Below, in pieces: positions 25,161 through 33,821 of a DNA stretch of 64,000 bases (position 1 is its first letter; each line of letters begins with the position of its first letter). Under the pieces are notes generated by a model. That model searched no databases and had not been told where the DNA came from. It saw nothing but the letters and a program-made list of their open reading frames with translations. The stretch lies in the NCBI RefSeq assembly GCF_002222595.2, contig NZ_CP022413.2, forward strand, positions 884,001 to 948,000, read 5' to 3'. This stretch comes from Blautia hansenii DSM 20583. Lineage in GTDB: Bacteria; Bacillota; Clostridia; Lachnospirales; Lachnospiraceae. A program made the position numbers and the translations under genes.

Positions 25161-27785
25161 ATGGCAAAATGGGTTTATATGTTCACCGAAGGTGACGCAT
25201 CCATGAGAAACACTCTCGGTGGTAAAGGTGCAAACCTTGCTGAGATGACAAAATTAGGTCTTCCGGTACCACAGGGATTTACAATTACAACAGATGCTTG
25301 TACTCAGTACTATGAAGATGGAAGAAAGATTAACGATGAAATCATGGAACAGATCATGGAAGCTATCGTTAAAATGGAAGAAGTAACAGGAAAGAAATTC
25401 GGAGATAAAGAAAATCCACTTCTTGTATCTGTTCGTTCCGGAGCAAGAGCTTCTATGCCAGGTATGATGGATACAATCCTGAACCTTGGTTTAAATGAAG
25501 AAGTTGTTGAAACTCTGGCAGCAGCATCAGGAAATGCTCGTTGGGCATGGGATTGTTACAGAAGATTTATCCAGATGTACTCTGACGTAGTTATGGAAGT
25601 TGGTAAGAAATACTTTGAAGAGCTTATCGACAAAATGAAAGAAGAAAAGGGTGTTACTCTTGACGTTGAACTTACAGCAGAAGACTTAAAAACTCTGGCT
25701 GGACAGTTCAAAGCTGAATATAAAGAAAAAATCGGTGAAGACTTCCCGGCTGACGCTAAAGAGCAGTTAATGGGAGCTGTTAAAGCCGTATTCCGTTCTT
25801 GGGACAACCCACGTGCTAACGTATATCGTCGTGACAACGATATCCCATATTCTTGGGGTACAGCTGTTAACGTACAGATGATGGCATTCGGTAACATGGG
25901 TGATGACTGTGGTACAGGTGTTGCATTTACTCGTGACCCTGCAACAGGTGAAAATGGTCTGTTCGGAGAATTCCTGACAAATGCACAGGGTGAAGACGTT
26001 GTTGCCGGAGTTCGTACTCCAATGCACATTTCCGAAATGGAACAGAAATTCCCAGAAGCATTTGCTCAGTTTAAAGAAGTTTGCAAAACTCTGGAAACAC
26101 ATTACAGAGATATGCAGGATATGGAATTTACAGTAGAACACGGTAAATTATATATGTTACAGACACGTAACGGTAAGAGAACAGCTCAGGCTGCTCTGAA
26201 AATCGCTTGTGACCTTGTAGACGAAGGCATGAGAACAGAAGAAGAAGCAGTTGCAATGATCGATCCACGTAACTTAGATACACTGCTTCACCCACAGTTT
26301 GATGCTGCTGCTTTAAAAGCTGCAACACCAATGTCCAAAGCACTTGGAGCATCTCCGGGAGCTGCTTGCGGTAAAATCGTATTCACAGCTGATGACGCTG
26401 TTGAATGGGCTGCAAGAGGAGAAAAAGTTATCCTTGTTCGTCTGGAAACATCTCCAGAAGATATCACAGGTATGAAGAGCGCTCAGGGTATCCTGACAGT
26501 TCGTGGTGGTATGACATCTCACGCAGCAGTAGTTGCTCGTGGTATGGGAACATGCTGTGTATCCGGTTGTGGTGATATCACAATGGATGAAGCAAACAAG
26601 AAATTTACATTAGCTGGTAAAGAATTCCATGAAGGAGACAGCATTTCTCTGGATGGTTCTACAGGTGCTATCTATGATGGAATTATCCCAACAGTAGATG
26701 CTACAATCGCTGGTGAATTCGGAAGAATTATGGGATGGGCTGATAAATACAGAACAATGAAAGTTCGTACAAATGCTGATACTCCGGCAGATGCAATCAA
26801 AGCTCGTGAGCTTGGTGCAGAAGGTATCGGTCTTTGCCGTACAGAGCATATGTTCTTCGAAGGTGACAGAATTGACGCATTCCGTGAAATGATTTGTTCT
26901 GAAACAGTAGAAGAAAGAGAAGCTGCTCTTGAGAAAATCCTTCCGGAACAGCAGGGAGATTTCGAAAAATTATACGAAGCTCTTGAAGGTAACCCAGTTA
27001 CTATTCGTTTCCTGGATCCACCATTACATGAGTTCGTTCCTACAACAGAGGAAGATATCAAGAAATTAGCTGATGCTCAGGGCAAAACAGTTGAACAGAT
27101 TAAAGCAATCATCGACTCCCTTCATGAGTTCAACCCAATGATGGGACATCGTGGATGCCGTCTTGCAGTTACTTACCCAGAAATTGCTAAGATGCAGACA
27201 AAAGCTGTTATTCGTGCAGCAATTAACGTACAGAAAGCTCATGCTGACTGGAACGTTTGCCCAGAAATCATGATCCCACTTGTTGGAGATACAAAAGAAT
27301 TGGCATACGTTAAGAAATTCGTTGTTGAAACAGCTGACGCTGAAATCGCAGCAGCTGGTATTGAATTACACTACGAAGTTGGTACAATGATCGAAATCCC
27401 AAGAGCTGCATTAACAGCTGATGAAATCGCTAAAGACGCTGACTTCTTCTGCTTCGGTACAAACGACTTAACACAGATGACTTATGGATTCTCTCGTGAT
27501 GATGCTGGTAAATTCTTAGAAGCTTACTATGATGCAAAAATCTTCGAAAACGATCCATTCGCTAAATTAGACCAGATCGGTGTTGGTAAATTAATGGAAA
27601 CAGCTATCAAATTAGGTAAACCTGTAAATCCAAAATTACACATCGGTATCTGTGGAGAACACGGTGGAGATCCAAGTTCCGTAGAATTCTGCCATAAGAT
27701 TGGTTTAGACTACGTTTCCTGCTCACCATTCCGTGTACCAATCGCTCGTTTAGCTGCTGCGCAGGCTGCTATTAACGCCAAATAA
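25161..27785 (+). CDS. ppdK: Pyruvate, phosphate dikinase
   Basis: An 874-aa enzyme, the usual length, interconverting pyruvate + ATP + Pi and PEP + AMP + PPi. The N-terminal nucleotide-binding domain starts WVYMFTEGDASMRNTLGGKG; the swivelling domain has the phospho-histidine in GGMTSHAAVVARGMG; the C-terminal TIM barrel has RTEHMFF, GHRGCRLAVTYPE and the catalytic Cys in GICGEHGG. The start is ATG 25161 because AGGAGG at 25145-25150 is 10 nt away; the ATG at 25152 is too close, and a frame extension to 25041 has no start signal. Codon use is more biased than in the neighbours, as expected for an abundant enzyme. Monocistronic, with its own promoter and terminator. Confidence 0.97.
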   Translation: MAKWVYMFTEGDASMRNTLGGKGANLAEMTKLGLPVPQGFTITTDACTQYYEDGRKINDEIMEQIMEAIVKMEEVTGKKFGDKENPLLVSVRSGARASMPGMMDTILNLGLNEEVVETLAAASGNARWAWDCYRRFIQMYSDVVMEVGKKYFEELIDKMKEEKGVTLDVELTAEDLKTLAGQFKAEYKEKIGEDFPADAKEQLMGAVKAVFRSWDNPRANVYRRDNDIPYSWGTAVNVQMMAFGNMGDDCGTGVAFTRDPATGENGLFGEFLTNAQGEDVVAGVRTPMHISEMEQKFPEAFAQFKEVCKTLETHYRDMQDMEFTVEHGKLYMLQTRNGKRTAQAALKIACDLVDEGMRTEEEAVAMIDPRNLDTLLHPQFDAAALKAATPMSKALGASPGAACGKIVFTADDAVEWAARGEKVILVRLETSPEDITGMKSAQGILTVRGGMTSHAAVVARGMGTCCVSGCGDITMDEANKKFTLAGKEFHEGDSISLDGSTGAIYDGIIPTVDATIAGEFGRIMGWADKYRTMKVRTNADTPADAIKARELGAEGIGLCRTEHMFFEGDRIDAFREMICSETVEEREAALEKILPEQQGDFEKLYEALEGNPVTIRFLDPPLHEFVPTTEEDIKKLADAQGKTVEQIKAIIDSLHEFNPMMGHRGCRLAVTYPEIAKMQTKAVIRAAINVQKAHADWNVCPEIMIPLVGDTKELAYVKKFVVETADAEIAAAGIELHYEVGTMIEIPRAALTADEIAKDADFFCFGTNDLTQMTYGFSRDDAGKFLEAYYDAKIFENDPFAKLDQIGVGKLMETAIKLGKPVNPKLHIGICGEHGGDPSSVEFCHKIGLDYVSCSPFRVPIARLAAAQAAINAK

Positions 27786-27850
27786 TTCACAGAAGGTGAA
27801 AAAATTCATATAATTCATGCGAAAGCGTGAAAGTGTCCAAGCATAAAATG

Positions 27851-27893
27851 AGACCTTGAAACTTTGAGAAATCAGAGCTTCAAGGTCTTTTTT
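27851..27893 (+). terminator. Terminator of ppdK
   Basis: AGACCTTGAA (27851-27860) pairs with TTCAAGGTCT (27879-27888), followed by T6. Confidence 0.85.
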
Positions 27894-27962
27894 GGAGAAT
27901 ATGTTCTATTGATAGCAGCCTGGGCAGCCATCAATGAGAAATAAGATGTTACAAAATTCTTC

Positions 27963-27991
27963 TTGAATTTCTTTTACTTCTGTGCTATTCT
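27963..27991 (+). promoter_or_regulatory. Promoter of the riboswitch transcript
   Basis: TTGAAT (27963-27968), 17-bp spacer, TATTCT (27986-27991). The predicted start, near 27998, is just before the first stem of the riboswitch, which supports it. Confidence 0.5.
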
Positions 27992-28002
27992 TTTAACAAG
28001 CA

Positions 28003-28155
28003 AAAGTAAAAGGGAGTAGCTTAACATCTTTTATAGATAGGTTATGAAAGATGGTTTTGTAATCGTCACCCGGTATCGAGAGATACCCGTAGCAAATGAG
28101 AAAGCAAGACTTTTATTGTGGCAGAGGTCATGATAGAGGTCTTTTTTTATTCCTT
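28003..28155 (+). promoter_or_regulatory. yybP-ykoY (manganese) riboswitch with overlapping terminator
   Basis: The conserved landmarks of the yybP-ykoY aptamer are in order: GGGAGTAGC (28012-28020), TCGTCA with CCCGG (28063-28073), and AGCAAGAC (28103-28110). The closing stem pairs AGTAAAAG (28005-28012) with CTTTTATT (28110-28117). The same 3' strand, AAGACTTTTAT, can instead pair with ATAGAGGTCTT followed by T7, forming a terminator. So ligand binding (Mn2+ in known members) should prevent termination and switch the downstream gene on. The rest of the 428-bp gap holds the ppdK terminator and the promoter. Confidence 0.78.
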
Positions 28156-28213
28156 TTATTTCTTCCTTCATACTTCTTCCACAGAGATTTGCTGATACAG
28201 AAGGAGGATTATT

Positions 28214-28684
28214 ATGTGTAATCAAATTATGAAAAAAGAAGTACAGGAAGCAATAAGAGCAGGAGAGCAGGTTTTGCAGAGCCTGTATTATGCAAGTGAA
28301 AAATTAGAAAATGCAGGAAAATGGGGGATTTTTGATATGTTTGCAGGAGGCTTCTTTAGCAGTTATATGAAACATTCTCGGATTAAAGAAGCAGAAGCTT
28401 TGTTGGAGCAGGCGAAAATAGAACTGCAACTTTTTCAAAGAGAATTAAATGATGTGGGAGAAGCTTTGCACTTACAGATTGAAATTGGAGATTTTCTTAC
28501 TTTTGCAGATTTCTTTTTGGATGGATTTATTACAGACTATTTGGTACAGAGTAAAATTTCAGATGCCAGAGAGGATATAGAGCTTGCAATTTTACATGTA
28601 AATATCATACTTGATAAATTATATAAGAAATTAGAGGGATATTCGGATGAAAAAAATCAGAAAAAAATATTGAAAAAGCTTTAA
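28214..28684 (+). CDS. Unknown internally duplicated protein under a manganese-type riboswitch
   Basis: A 156-aa soluble, mostly helical protein of no family that I can name. It has two related segments: FAGGFFSSYMKHSRIKEAE (43-61) and FLDGFITDYLVQSKISDARE (101-120), each an F-x-x-GF-x-x-Y/D-x-x-xSxIxxA pattern, which suggests a tandem duplication and a two-fold structure. No signal peptide, no membrane segment and no clear metal motif; Cys2 is its only cysteine. GAAGGAGG precedes the ATG. The riboswitch upstream implies induction by Mn2+, yet it is not one of the usual targets (MntP, TerC, P-type ATPase, UPF0016). A metal-stress or metal-handling role is inference. Confidence 0.8.
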   Translation: MCNQIMKKEVQEAIRAGEQVLQSLYYASEKLENAGKWGIFDMFAGGFFSSYMKHSRIKEAEALLEQAKIELQLFQRELNDVGEALHLQIEIGDFLTFADFFLDGFITDYLVQSKISDAREDIELAILHVNIILDKLYKKLEGYSDEKNQKKILKKL

Positions 28685-28745
28685 AAATATAAAAACTGTG
28701 ATATAATTTGTGAAAAATCAGGTTGAATATATGGGGAGGAAGAAT

Positions 28746-29777
28746 ATGGTGAAAACAGTGGGAATTGTCAGTTTATCAAGTGGAACAATTGGGGAAGATT
28801 TTATAAAGCATGAATTGGATTTAGGCATTGACAGGTTAAAGAATTATGGGTTGAAAGTAAAGTTTATGGATCATGCTTTAAAAGGAATTGATTATTTAAA
28901 AGAGCACCCTGATAAAAGAGCAGAAGACCTTTTACAGGCATTTTCCGATTCGGAAATCGATATGATATTGTGTGCCATCGGTGGTGATGACACGTATCGA
29001 CTGCTTCCTTATTTGTTCGAGAACGGAGAACTGCAAAAGGTAGTTACAAAGAAAATATTTTTAGGATTTTCAGACAGTACCATGAACCATTTTATGCTTC
29101 ATAAAGTAGGATTAAATACTTTTTACGGACAGTCATTTCTTTCCGATATCTGCGAGTTAGGAAAAGAAATGCTGCCTTATACAAAGGAATATTTTGAAGA
29201 ATTGATTACGACAGGCACAATTAAGGAGATTTCCCCAAGTGATGTGTGGTATGAGGGAAGAACGAATTATGATGAAAATCAGGTAGGAGTGGAGCTTCCG
29301 GAAAAGCCTAACAGGGGATATGAGCTATTACAGGGAAGTGCTGTTTTCTCCGGTAAAATTTTAGGTGGATGTTTGGATACCATATTTGATATATTTGATG
29401 GTGAGAGATACGAAAATTCACCGGAGCTTTGCAGTAAATATCAATTGTTTCCTTCTAAAAATGAGTGGAAAGGAAAAATTCTGCTTTTGGAAACCAGCGA
29501 AGAAAAGATGATACCGGATAAGCTGAAAAAGGCGCTTTTGAAATTAAAAGAGACCGGAGTGTTTGAAGCAGTGAATGGATTGCTGATAGGAAAACCCATG
29601 GATGAAACTTATTACGAAGAGTACAAAAAAGTGCTGATAGAAACGATTGATAATCTTGCATTACCGATTGTATATAATGTCAATATAGGTCATGCACTTC
29701 CAAGATGTATTATTCCTTTTGGAATTGAGGCGACAGTGGAGGTAGAGAAACAAAGGATTAGTTTTCAGGCAGAATAA
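28746..29777 (+). CDS. Peptidase family S66 (LD-carboxypeptidase / MccF-like)
   Basis: A 343-aa cytosolic serine peptidase. It begins VGIVSLSSG, has AIGGDDTYRLLPY, the nucleophile in LGFSDSTMNHF, GGCLDTIFDI and the histidine in NIGHALPRCIIPFG, all in family order. S66 enzymes trim L,D-peptides in murein recycling or inactivate microcin C-type compounds; the two cannot be separated by eye. ATG 28746 follows GGGGAGGAAG; start codons at 28710 and 28731 in the same frame lack such a site. It lies 61 bp after the riboswitch-controlled gene with no terminator between, so it may share the transcript. Confidence 0.82.
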   Translation: MVKTVGIVSLSSGTIGEDFIKHELDLGIDRLKNYGLKVKFMDHALKGIDYLKEHPDKRAEDLLQAFSDSEIDMILCAIGGDDTYRLLPYLFENGELQKVVTKKIFLGFSDSTMNHFMLHKVGLNTFYGQSFLSDICELGKEMLPYTKEYFEELITTGTIKEISPSDVWYEGRTNYDENQVGVELPEKPNRGYELLQGSAVFSGKILGGCLDTIFDIFDGERYENSPELCSKYQLFPSKNEWKGKILLLETSEEKMIPDKLKKALLKLKETGVFEAVNGLLIGKPMDETYYEEYKKVLIETIDNLALPIVYNVNIGHALPRCIIPFGIEATVEVEKQRISFQAE

Positions 29778-29884
29778 TTGTAAAAAGACATCGACAGCAG
29801 TCTGTGATGGGATTGAAAAAACGCCAATGATATGCTAATATTATCTCTGTTAATTAAAATATACAGAGAAAAAGGGAGAAAATT

Positions 29885-31000
29885 ATGAGGTATGATTATC
29901 TAATAGTAGGCGCAGGTTTGTTTGGCGCAGTGTTTGCTCATGAGGCAAAGAAAAAGGGAAAGAGATGTCTGGTTATTGATAAAAGACCTCATATTGCCGG
30001 AAATGTTTATTGTGAAGACATAGAAGGGATACATGTACATAAGTATGGGGCACATATTTTTCATACTTCTAACAAAGCAATTTGGGAATATATGAACCAA
30101 TTTGCAGAGTTTAATAATTACATTAATTCTCCCATTGCAGTATATAAAGATGAGTTATATAATCTTCCTTTTAATATGAATACATTTAGTAAAATGTGGG
30201 GAATTCGTACGCCAAAAGAAGCAAAAGAGATCATTGCACAGCAGATTGAAGAATTACATATTACAGAACCTAAAAATCTGGAGGAACAGGCGCTTTCTTT
30301 AGCGGGAACAGATGTTTATGAAAAGCTGATAAAGGGATATACAGAAAAGCAGTGGGGACGTCCGTGTACAGAGCTTCCTGCATTTATTATCAAAAGGCTT
30401 CCCTTCCGCTTTACTTATGACAATAATTATTTTAATGATATTTATCAGGGAATACCAAAGGGCGGATATACAGCGATTGTAGAAAAAATGTTGGAAGGTA
30501 TAGAGGTAAAAACCAATACGGATTATTTTACATTCAGAAAAGAGAATGAAAATATAGCGGATAAAGTGGTATTTACAGGAATGATTGACGAGTATTTCGG
30601 ATATCAACTGGGAGCATTGGAGTATCGTTCTGTGCGCTTTGAAACAGAAGTTCTGGATATGGATAATTATCAGGGAAATGCTGTGGTAAATTATACAGAC
30701 AGAGAGGTTCCTTATACAAGAATTATTGAGCATAAGCATTTTGAATTTGGAAAACAGGAGAAAACTGTTATTTCCAGAGAATATTCTTCAGAATGGAAAG
30801 TGGGAATGGAGCCTTATTATCCGGTAAATAACGAGCAGAATAATGAACTGTTTGAGAAATACAGAGAATTGGCGGAAAAGGAAATAAACGTGATATTTGG
30901 AGGACGCCTTGGTAATTATAAGTATTACGATATGGATAAGGTTGTAGAAGCAGCACTTCAGACGGCAGAAAAAGAGCTGGCAAGAAAAGATAGGAAGTAG
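29885..31000 (+). CDS. glf: UDP-galactopyranose mutase
   Basis: A 371-aa flavoprotein. The FAD-binding start YDYLIVGAGLFGAVFA, RPHIAGNVY, HKYGAHIFHT, the YTEKQWGR segment and the C-terminal LGNYKYYDMD are all diagnostic. It converts UDP-Galp to UDP-Galf in the cytosol. With the GtrA-like protein 8 bp downstream it suggests galactofuranose use in a surface polymer, perhaps that of the 11.6-23.4 kb locus, though it is 6.5 kb away and separately transcribed. Confidence 0.95.
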   Translation: MRYDYLIVGAGLFGAVFAHEAKKKGKRCLVIDKRPHIAGNVYCEDIEGIHVHKYGAHIFHTSNKAIWEYMNQFAEFNNYINSPIAVYKDELYNLPFNMNTFSKMWGIRTPKEAKEIIAQQIEELHITEPKNLEEQALSLAGTDVYEKLIKGYTEKQWGRPCTELPAFIIKRLPFRFTYDNNYFNDIYQGIPKGGYTAIVEKMLEGIEVKTNTDYFTFRKENENIADKVVFTGMIDEYFGYQLGALEYRSVRFETEVLDMDNYQGNAVVNYTDREVPYTRIIEHKHFEFGKQEKTVISREYSSEWKVGMEPYYPVNNEQNNELFEKYRELAEKEINVIFGGRLGNYKYYDMDKVVEAALQTAEKELARKDRK

Positions 31001-31008
31001 ATGACAGA

Positions 31009-31422
31009 GTGAGCAGAAAAGAACTATTGGAAAAATATAAAGACATCATTCCCTATCTGTTTTTTGGAGTTTGTACAACTGCTGTAAATATGATAGGATA
31101 TTGGACTTTGGCATATTTGTGTGATTTTGGGATGATGCCGAGTACAGTTATAGCGTGGCTTTTGGCTTTGATTTTTGCTTATGTTACAAACCGTAAATGG
31201 GTATTTAAAAGTGAAGCAAAAAATCCGGCAGAAATAGTAAGAGAAGCATTTTATTTCTTTATTTGCCGATTGAGCACCGGTGTTGTTGATTGGGGAAGTA
31301 TGCTCCTGTTTGTGGGTGTTTTTCGTCTAAACGATATGTTTAGTAAATTTGCAGCCAATATTATCGTGATTTTGTTAAACTATATTGCAAGCAAAAGGAT
31401 TATATTTAAAAAATCGAAATAA
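31009..31422 (+). CDS. GtrA-family small membrane protein
   Basis: A 137-aa protein with four membrane segments; YLFFGVCTTAVNMIGYW, FAYVTNRKWVFKSEA and LNYIASKRIIFKK are the typical GtrA elements. GtrA-like proteins are thought to flip lipid-linked sugars or to assist membrane glycosyltransferases. The start is GTG 31009, eight bp after glf, so the two are co-transcribed. A terminator follows at 31439. Confidence 0.82.
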   Translation: MSRKELLEKYKDIIPYLFFGVCTTAVNMIGYWTLAYLCDFGMMPSTVIAWLLALIFAYVTNRKWVFKSEAKNPAEIVREAFYFFICRLSTGVVDWGSMLLFVGVFRLNDMFSKFAANIIVILLNYIASKRIIFKKSK

Positions 31423-31438
31423 AATTTTATATAAAAGA

Positions 31439-31471
31439 GAAACTATGGAGAAAATCTATGGTTTCTTTTTG
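31439..31471 (+). terminator. Terminator after the glf-gtrA pair
   Basis: GAAACTATGG (31439-31448) pairs, with wobbles, with CTATGGTTTC (31456-31465), then T6. Confidence 0.8.
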
Positions 31472-31603
31472 CGTTTCAGGAGAAATACATTATCCGTTTT
31501 CTAAAATGGATTAAAAAACTCTAGTATTAAAACGGAAAATATGCTATGATGGGTAACAGAGAATACAAGATATAGTATAGGATGAAATTAAAGGAGCAAG
31601 GAA

Positions 31604-33805
31604 ATGAAAAATTATATCAGTCAGGTGATGAAGAAATTTCCTGAAGCAGAATATAATGTCTGTAAGCTGGAACAGGGATATGAGCGTTTGAAAAGAGAAA
31701 ATATGACAGAGGAAGATATTTTACAGGCATTGACGAAGGCTGCCGTGGAACTGACGCAGGAGACAGAACCAAAATGGGAATACATCGGTGCCCGCTTTTT
31801 ATATATGAAATTTGAAAAAAGGTTAAAAACAGAATTGGCGAAAAGAGGAATTGAAAGTTTCTACGAGAAAATCCAGTATCTTACAAAAGAGGGATTATAT
31901 GGGAGTTATATTTTAGAAAATTATTCGGAAGAGGAAATTCTGGAAGCAGAAAGTTATATGAAGCCAGAACGCAATAACCTATTTAATTATTCGGGACTGG
32001 ATTTGCTCTTAAATCGTTATGTTATTCAGACCCATGACCATATTAAACTGGAAACACCGCAGGAAATGTACATGGGAATTGCCCTTCATCTGGCAATGAA
32101 GGAAATGAAGGATAAAATGAAGTGGGTGAAGAAGTTTTATGACATGCTCAGTAAGCAGGAAGTGACCATGGCTACACCTACCTTGTCAAATGCAAGAAAG
32201 CCATACCATCAGCTTTCCAGCTGCTTTATTGATGTAGTACCCGATAGCTTAGAGGGGATTTACAGAAGCATTGATAATTTTGCAAAAGTCAGTAAGTTCG
32301 GTGGCGGTATGGGAATGTATTTCGGAAAGGTGAGAGCAACAGGAAGTACCATACGAGGCTTTGAAGGAGCGGCGGGAGGCGTTATCCGCTGGATACGTCT
32401 TGTCAATGATACTGCCGTAGCTGTGGACCAGCTGGGGGTACGACAAGGGGCGGCTGCGGTATATTTAGATGTATGGCATAGAGATTTACCTGAATTTTTA
32501 CAGCTTCGTACCAATAACGGAGATGACAGAATGAAGGCTCATGACATTTTTCCGGCAGTGTGCTATCCTGATTTGTTTTGGAAAATGGCAAAGGAGGATT
32601 TGGAACAGAAGTGGCATTTAATGTGTCCTCATGAAATTTTTATGGTGAAGGGATGGCGTTTGGAAGATTGCTACGGAGAAGAATGGGAAGAAAAGTACAG
32701 ACAGTGTATAGAAGATGAACGAATTAAAAAACGCAGCATTACCATAAAAGAAATTGTACGTATGGTTTTAAAATCAGCAGCAGAAACGGGAACACCTTTT
32801 ACCTTTAACAGAGATACGGTAAATCGTGCCAACCCCAATGGGCATAAGGGAATGATTTATTGTTCTAATCTGTGCACAGAGATTGCCCAGAATATGCAGG
32901 AAACAGAAAGTATCTCCACTGAAATTAAAACAAAAGACGGTGAAACCGTAGTGGTTACAACCACAAAACCGGGTGATTTTGTGGTATGTAATCTGGCGAG
33001 TCTTTCTCTTGGGCATCTTTCCGTAGAAGATAAAAAATACATGAAAGATATTGTCGGGACAGCGGTAAGAGCCCTTGATAATGTGATAGATTTGAATTTT
33101 TATCCTGTTCCCTATGCACAAATTACCAATCAAAAGTACAGAGGAATTGGTCTTGGAGTAAGCGGATATCATCATCTTTTGGCAAAGAAAAACATTCTTT
33201 GGGAAAGTGAGGAGCACTTAAAATTTGCAGATGAATTGTTTGAAATGATAAATTATTTTACTGTTTTGGCAAGTGCGGATTTGGCAGAAGAGAAAGGTAC
33301 TTATCAATTTTTTGAAGGCAGTGACTGGCATACCGGCGCATATTTTGAAAAGCGAAATTACGTGTCAAAAGAATGGAAAGAATTAGAGTATAAAGTAAGA
33401 AATACAGGTATGCGAAACGGTTATCTTTTAGCAGCAGCGCCTACCAGCAGTACCAGTATTCTGGCAGGAACTACGGCAGGGCTGGACCCTGTTATGAAGA
33501 AGTTTTTCATGGAAGAAAAGAAGGGAAGCATGCTGCCGAGAGTAGCTCCGGATTTGTCTTTGGATACTTATTATTACTACCGGAATGCGCATAATATTGA
33601 CCAGAGTTTCAGTGTAAAAGCCTGCGGTGTCAGACAGAGACATATTGATCAGGCACAGAGCTTAAACTTATATATTACCAACAATTATACGCTGCGACAG
33701 CTTTTTCACCTGTATGTAGAGGCATGGGAAGCAGGAGTAAAAACGATTTATTATGTGAGAAGTAAATCCCTTGAAGTGGAGGAATGTGAAAGCTGTGCTT
33801 CATAG
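31604..33805 (+). CDS. Class I ribonucleoside-diphosphate reductase, alpha subunit
   Basis: A 733-aa catalytic subunit. LSSCFIDVV carries the first active-site Cys; FGGGMGMYFGKVRATG is the substrate loop; NLCTEI holds the catalytic N-x-C-x-E; AAPTSSTSILAGTT and the C-terminal tail CESC (redox pair) follow. The N-terminus seems to start directly at the helical domain without the usual ~95-residue ATP-cone, so overall activity control by dATP may be missing or different. It makes dNDPs with the beta subunit encoded 16 bp downstream. In a presumed anaerobe this would work only with oxygen or another oxidant for cofactor assembly; an anaerobic class III enzyme probably exists elsewhere. Confidence 0.93.
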   Translation: MKNYISQVMKKFPEAEYNVCKLEQGYERLKRENMTEEDILQALTKAAVELTQETEPKWEYIGARFLYMKFEKRLKTELAKRGIESFYEKIQYLTKEGLYGSYILENYSEEEILEAESYMKPERNNLFNYSGLDLLLNRYVIQTHDHIKLETPQEMYMGIALHLAMKEMKDKMKWVKKFYDMLSKQEVTMATPTLSNARKPYHQLSSCFIDVVPDSLEGIYRSIDNFAKVSKFGGGMGMYFGKVRATGSTIRGFEGAAGGVIRWIRLVNDTAVAVDQLGVRQGAAAVYLDVWHRDLPEFLQLRTNNGDDRMKAHDIFPAVCYPDLFWKMAKEDLEQKWHLMCPHEIFMVKGWRLEDCYGEEWEEKYRQCIEDERIKKRSITIKEIVRMVLKSAAETGTPFTFNRDTVNRANPNGHKGMIYCSNLCTEIAQNMQETESISTEIKTKDGETVVVTTTKPGDFVVCNLASLSLGHLSVEDKKYMKDIVGTAVRALDNVIDLNFYPVPYAQITNQKYRGIGLGVSGYHHLLAKKNILWESEEHLKFADELFEMINYFTVLASADLAEEKGTYQFFEGSDWHTGAYFEKRNYVSKEWKELEYKVRNTGMRNGYLLAAAPTSSTSILAGTTAGLDPVMKKFFMEEKKGSMLPRVAPDLSLDTYYYYRNAHNIDQSFSVKACGVRQRHIDQAQSLNLYITNNYTLRQLFHLYVEAWEAGVKTIYYVRSKSLEVEECESCAS

Positions 33806-33821
33806 GAAGAAGGAGAACGAG

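Noticed and set aside
25556..27061. Several long minus-strand open frames opposite ppdK
   Set aside because: They are shadows created by the biased codon use of ppdK; no ribosome sites and no protein-like motifs.
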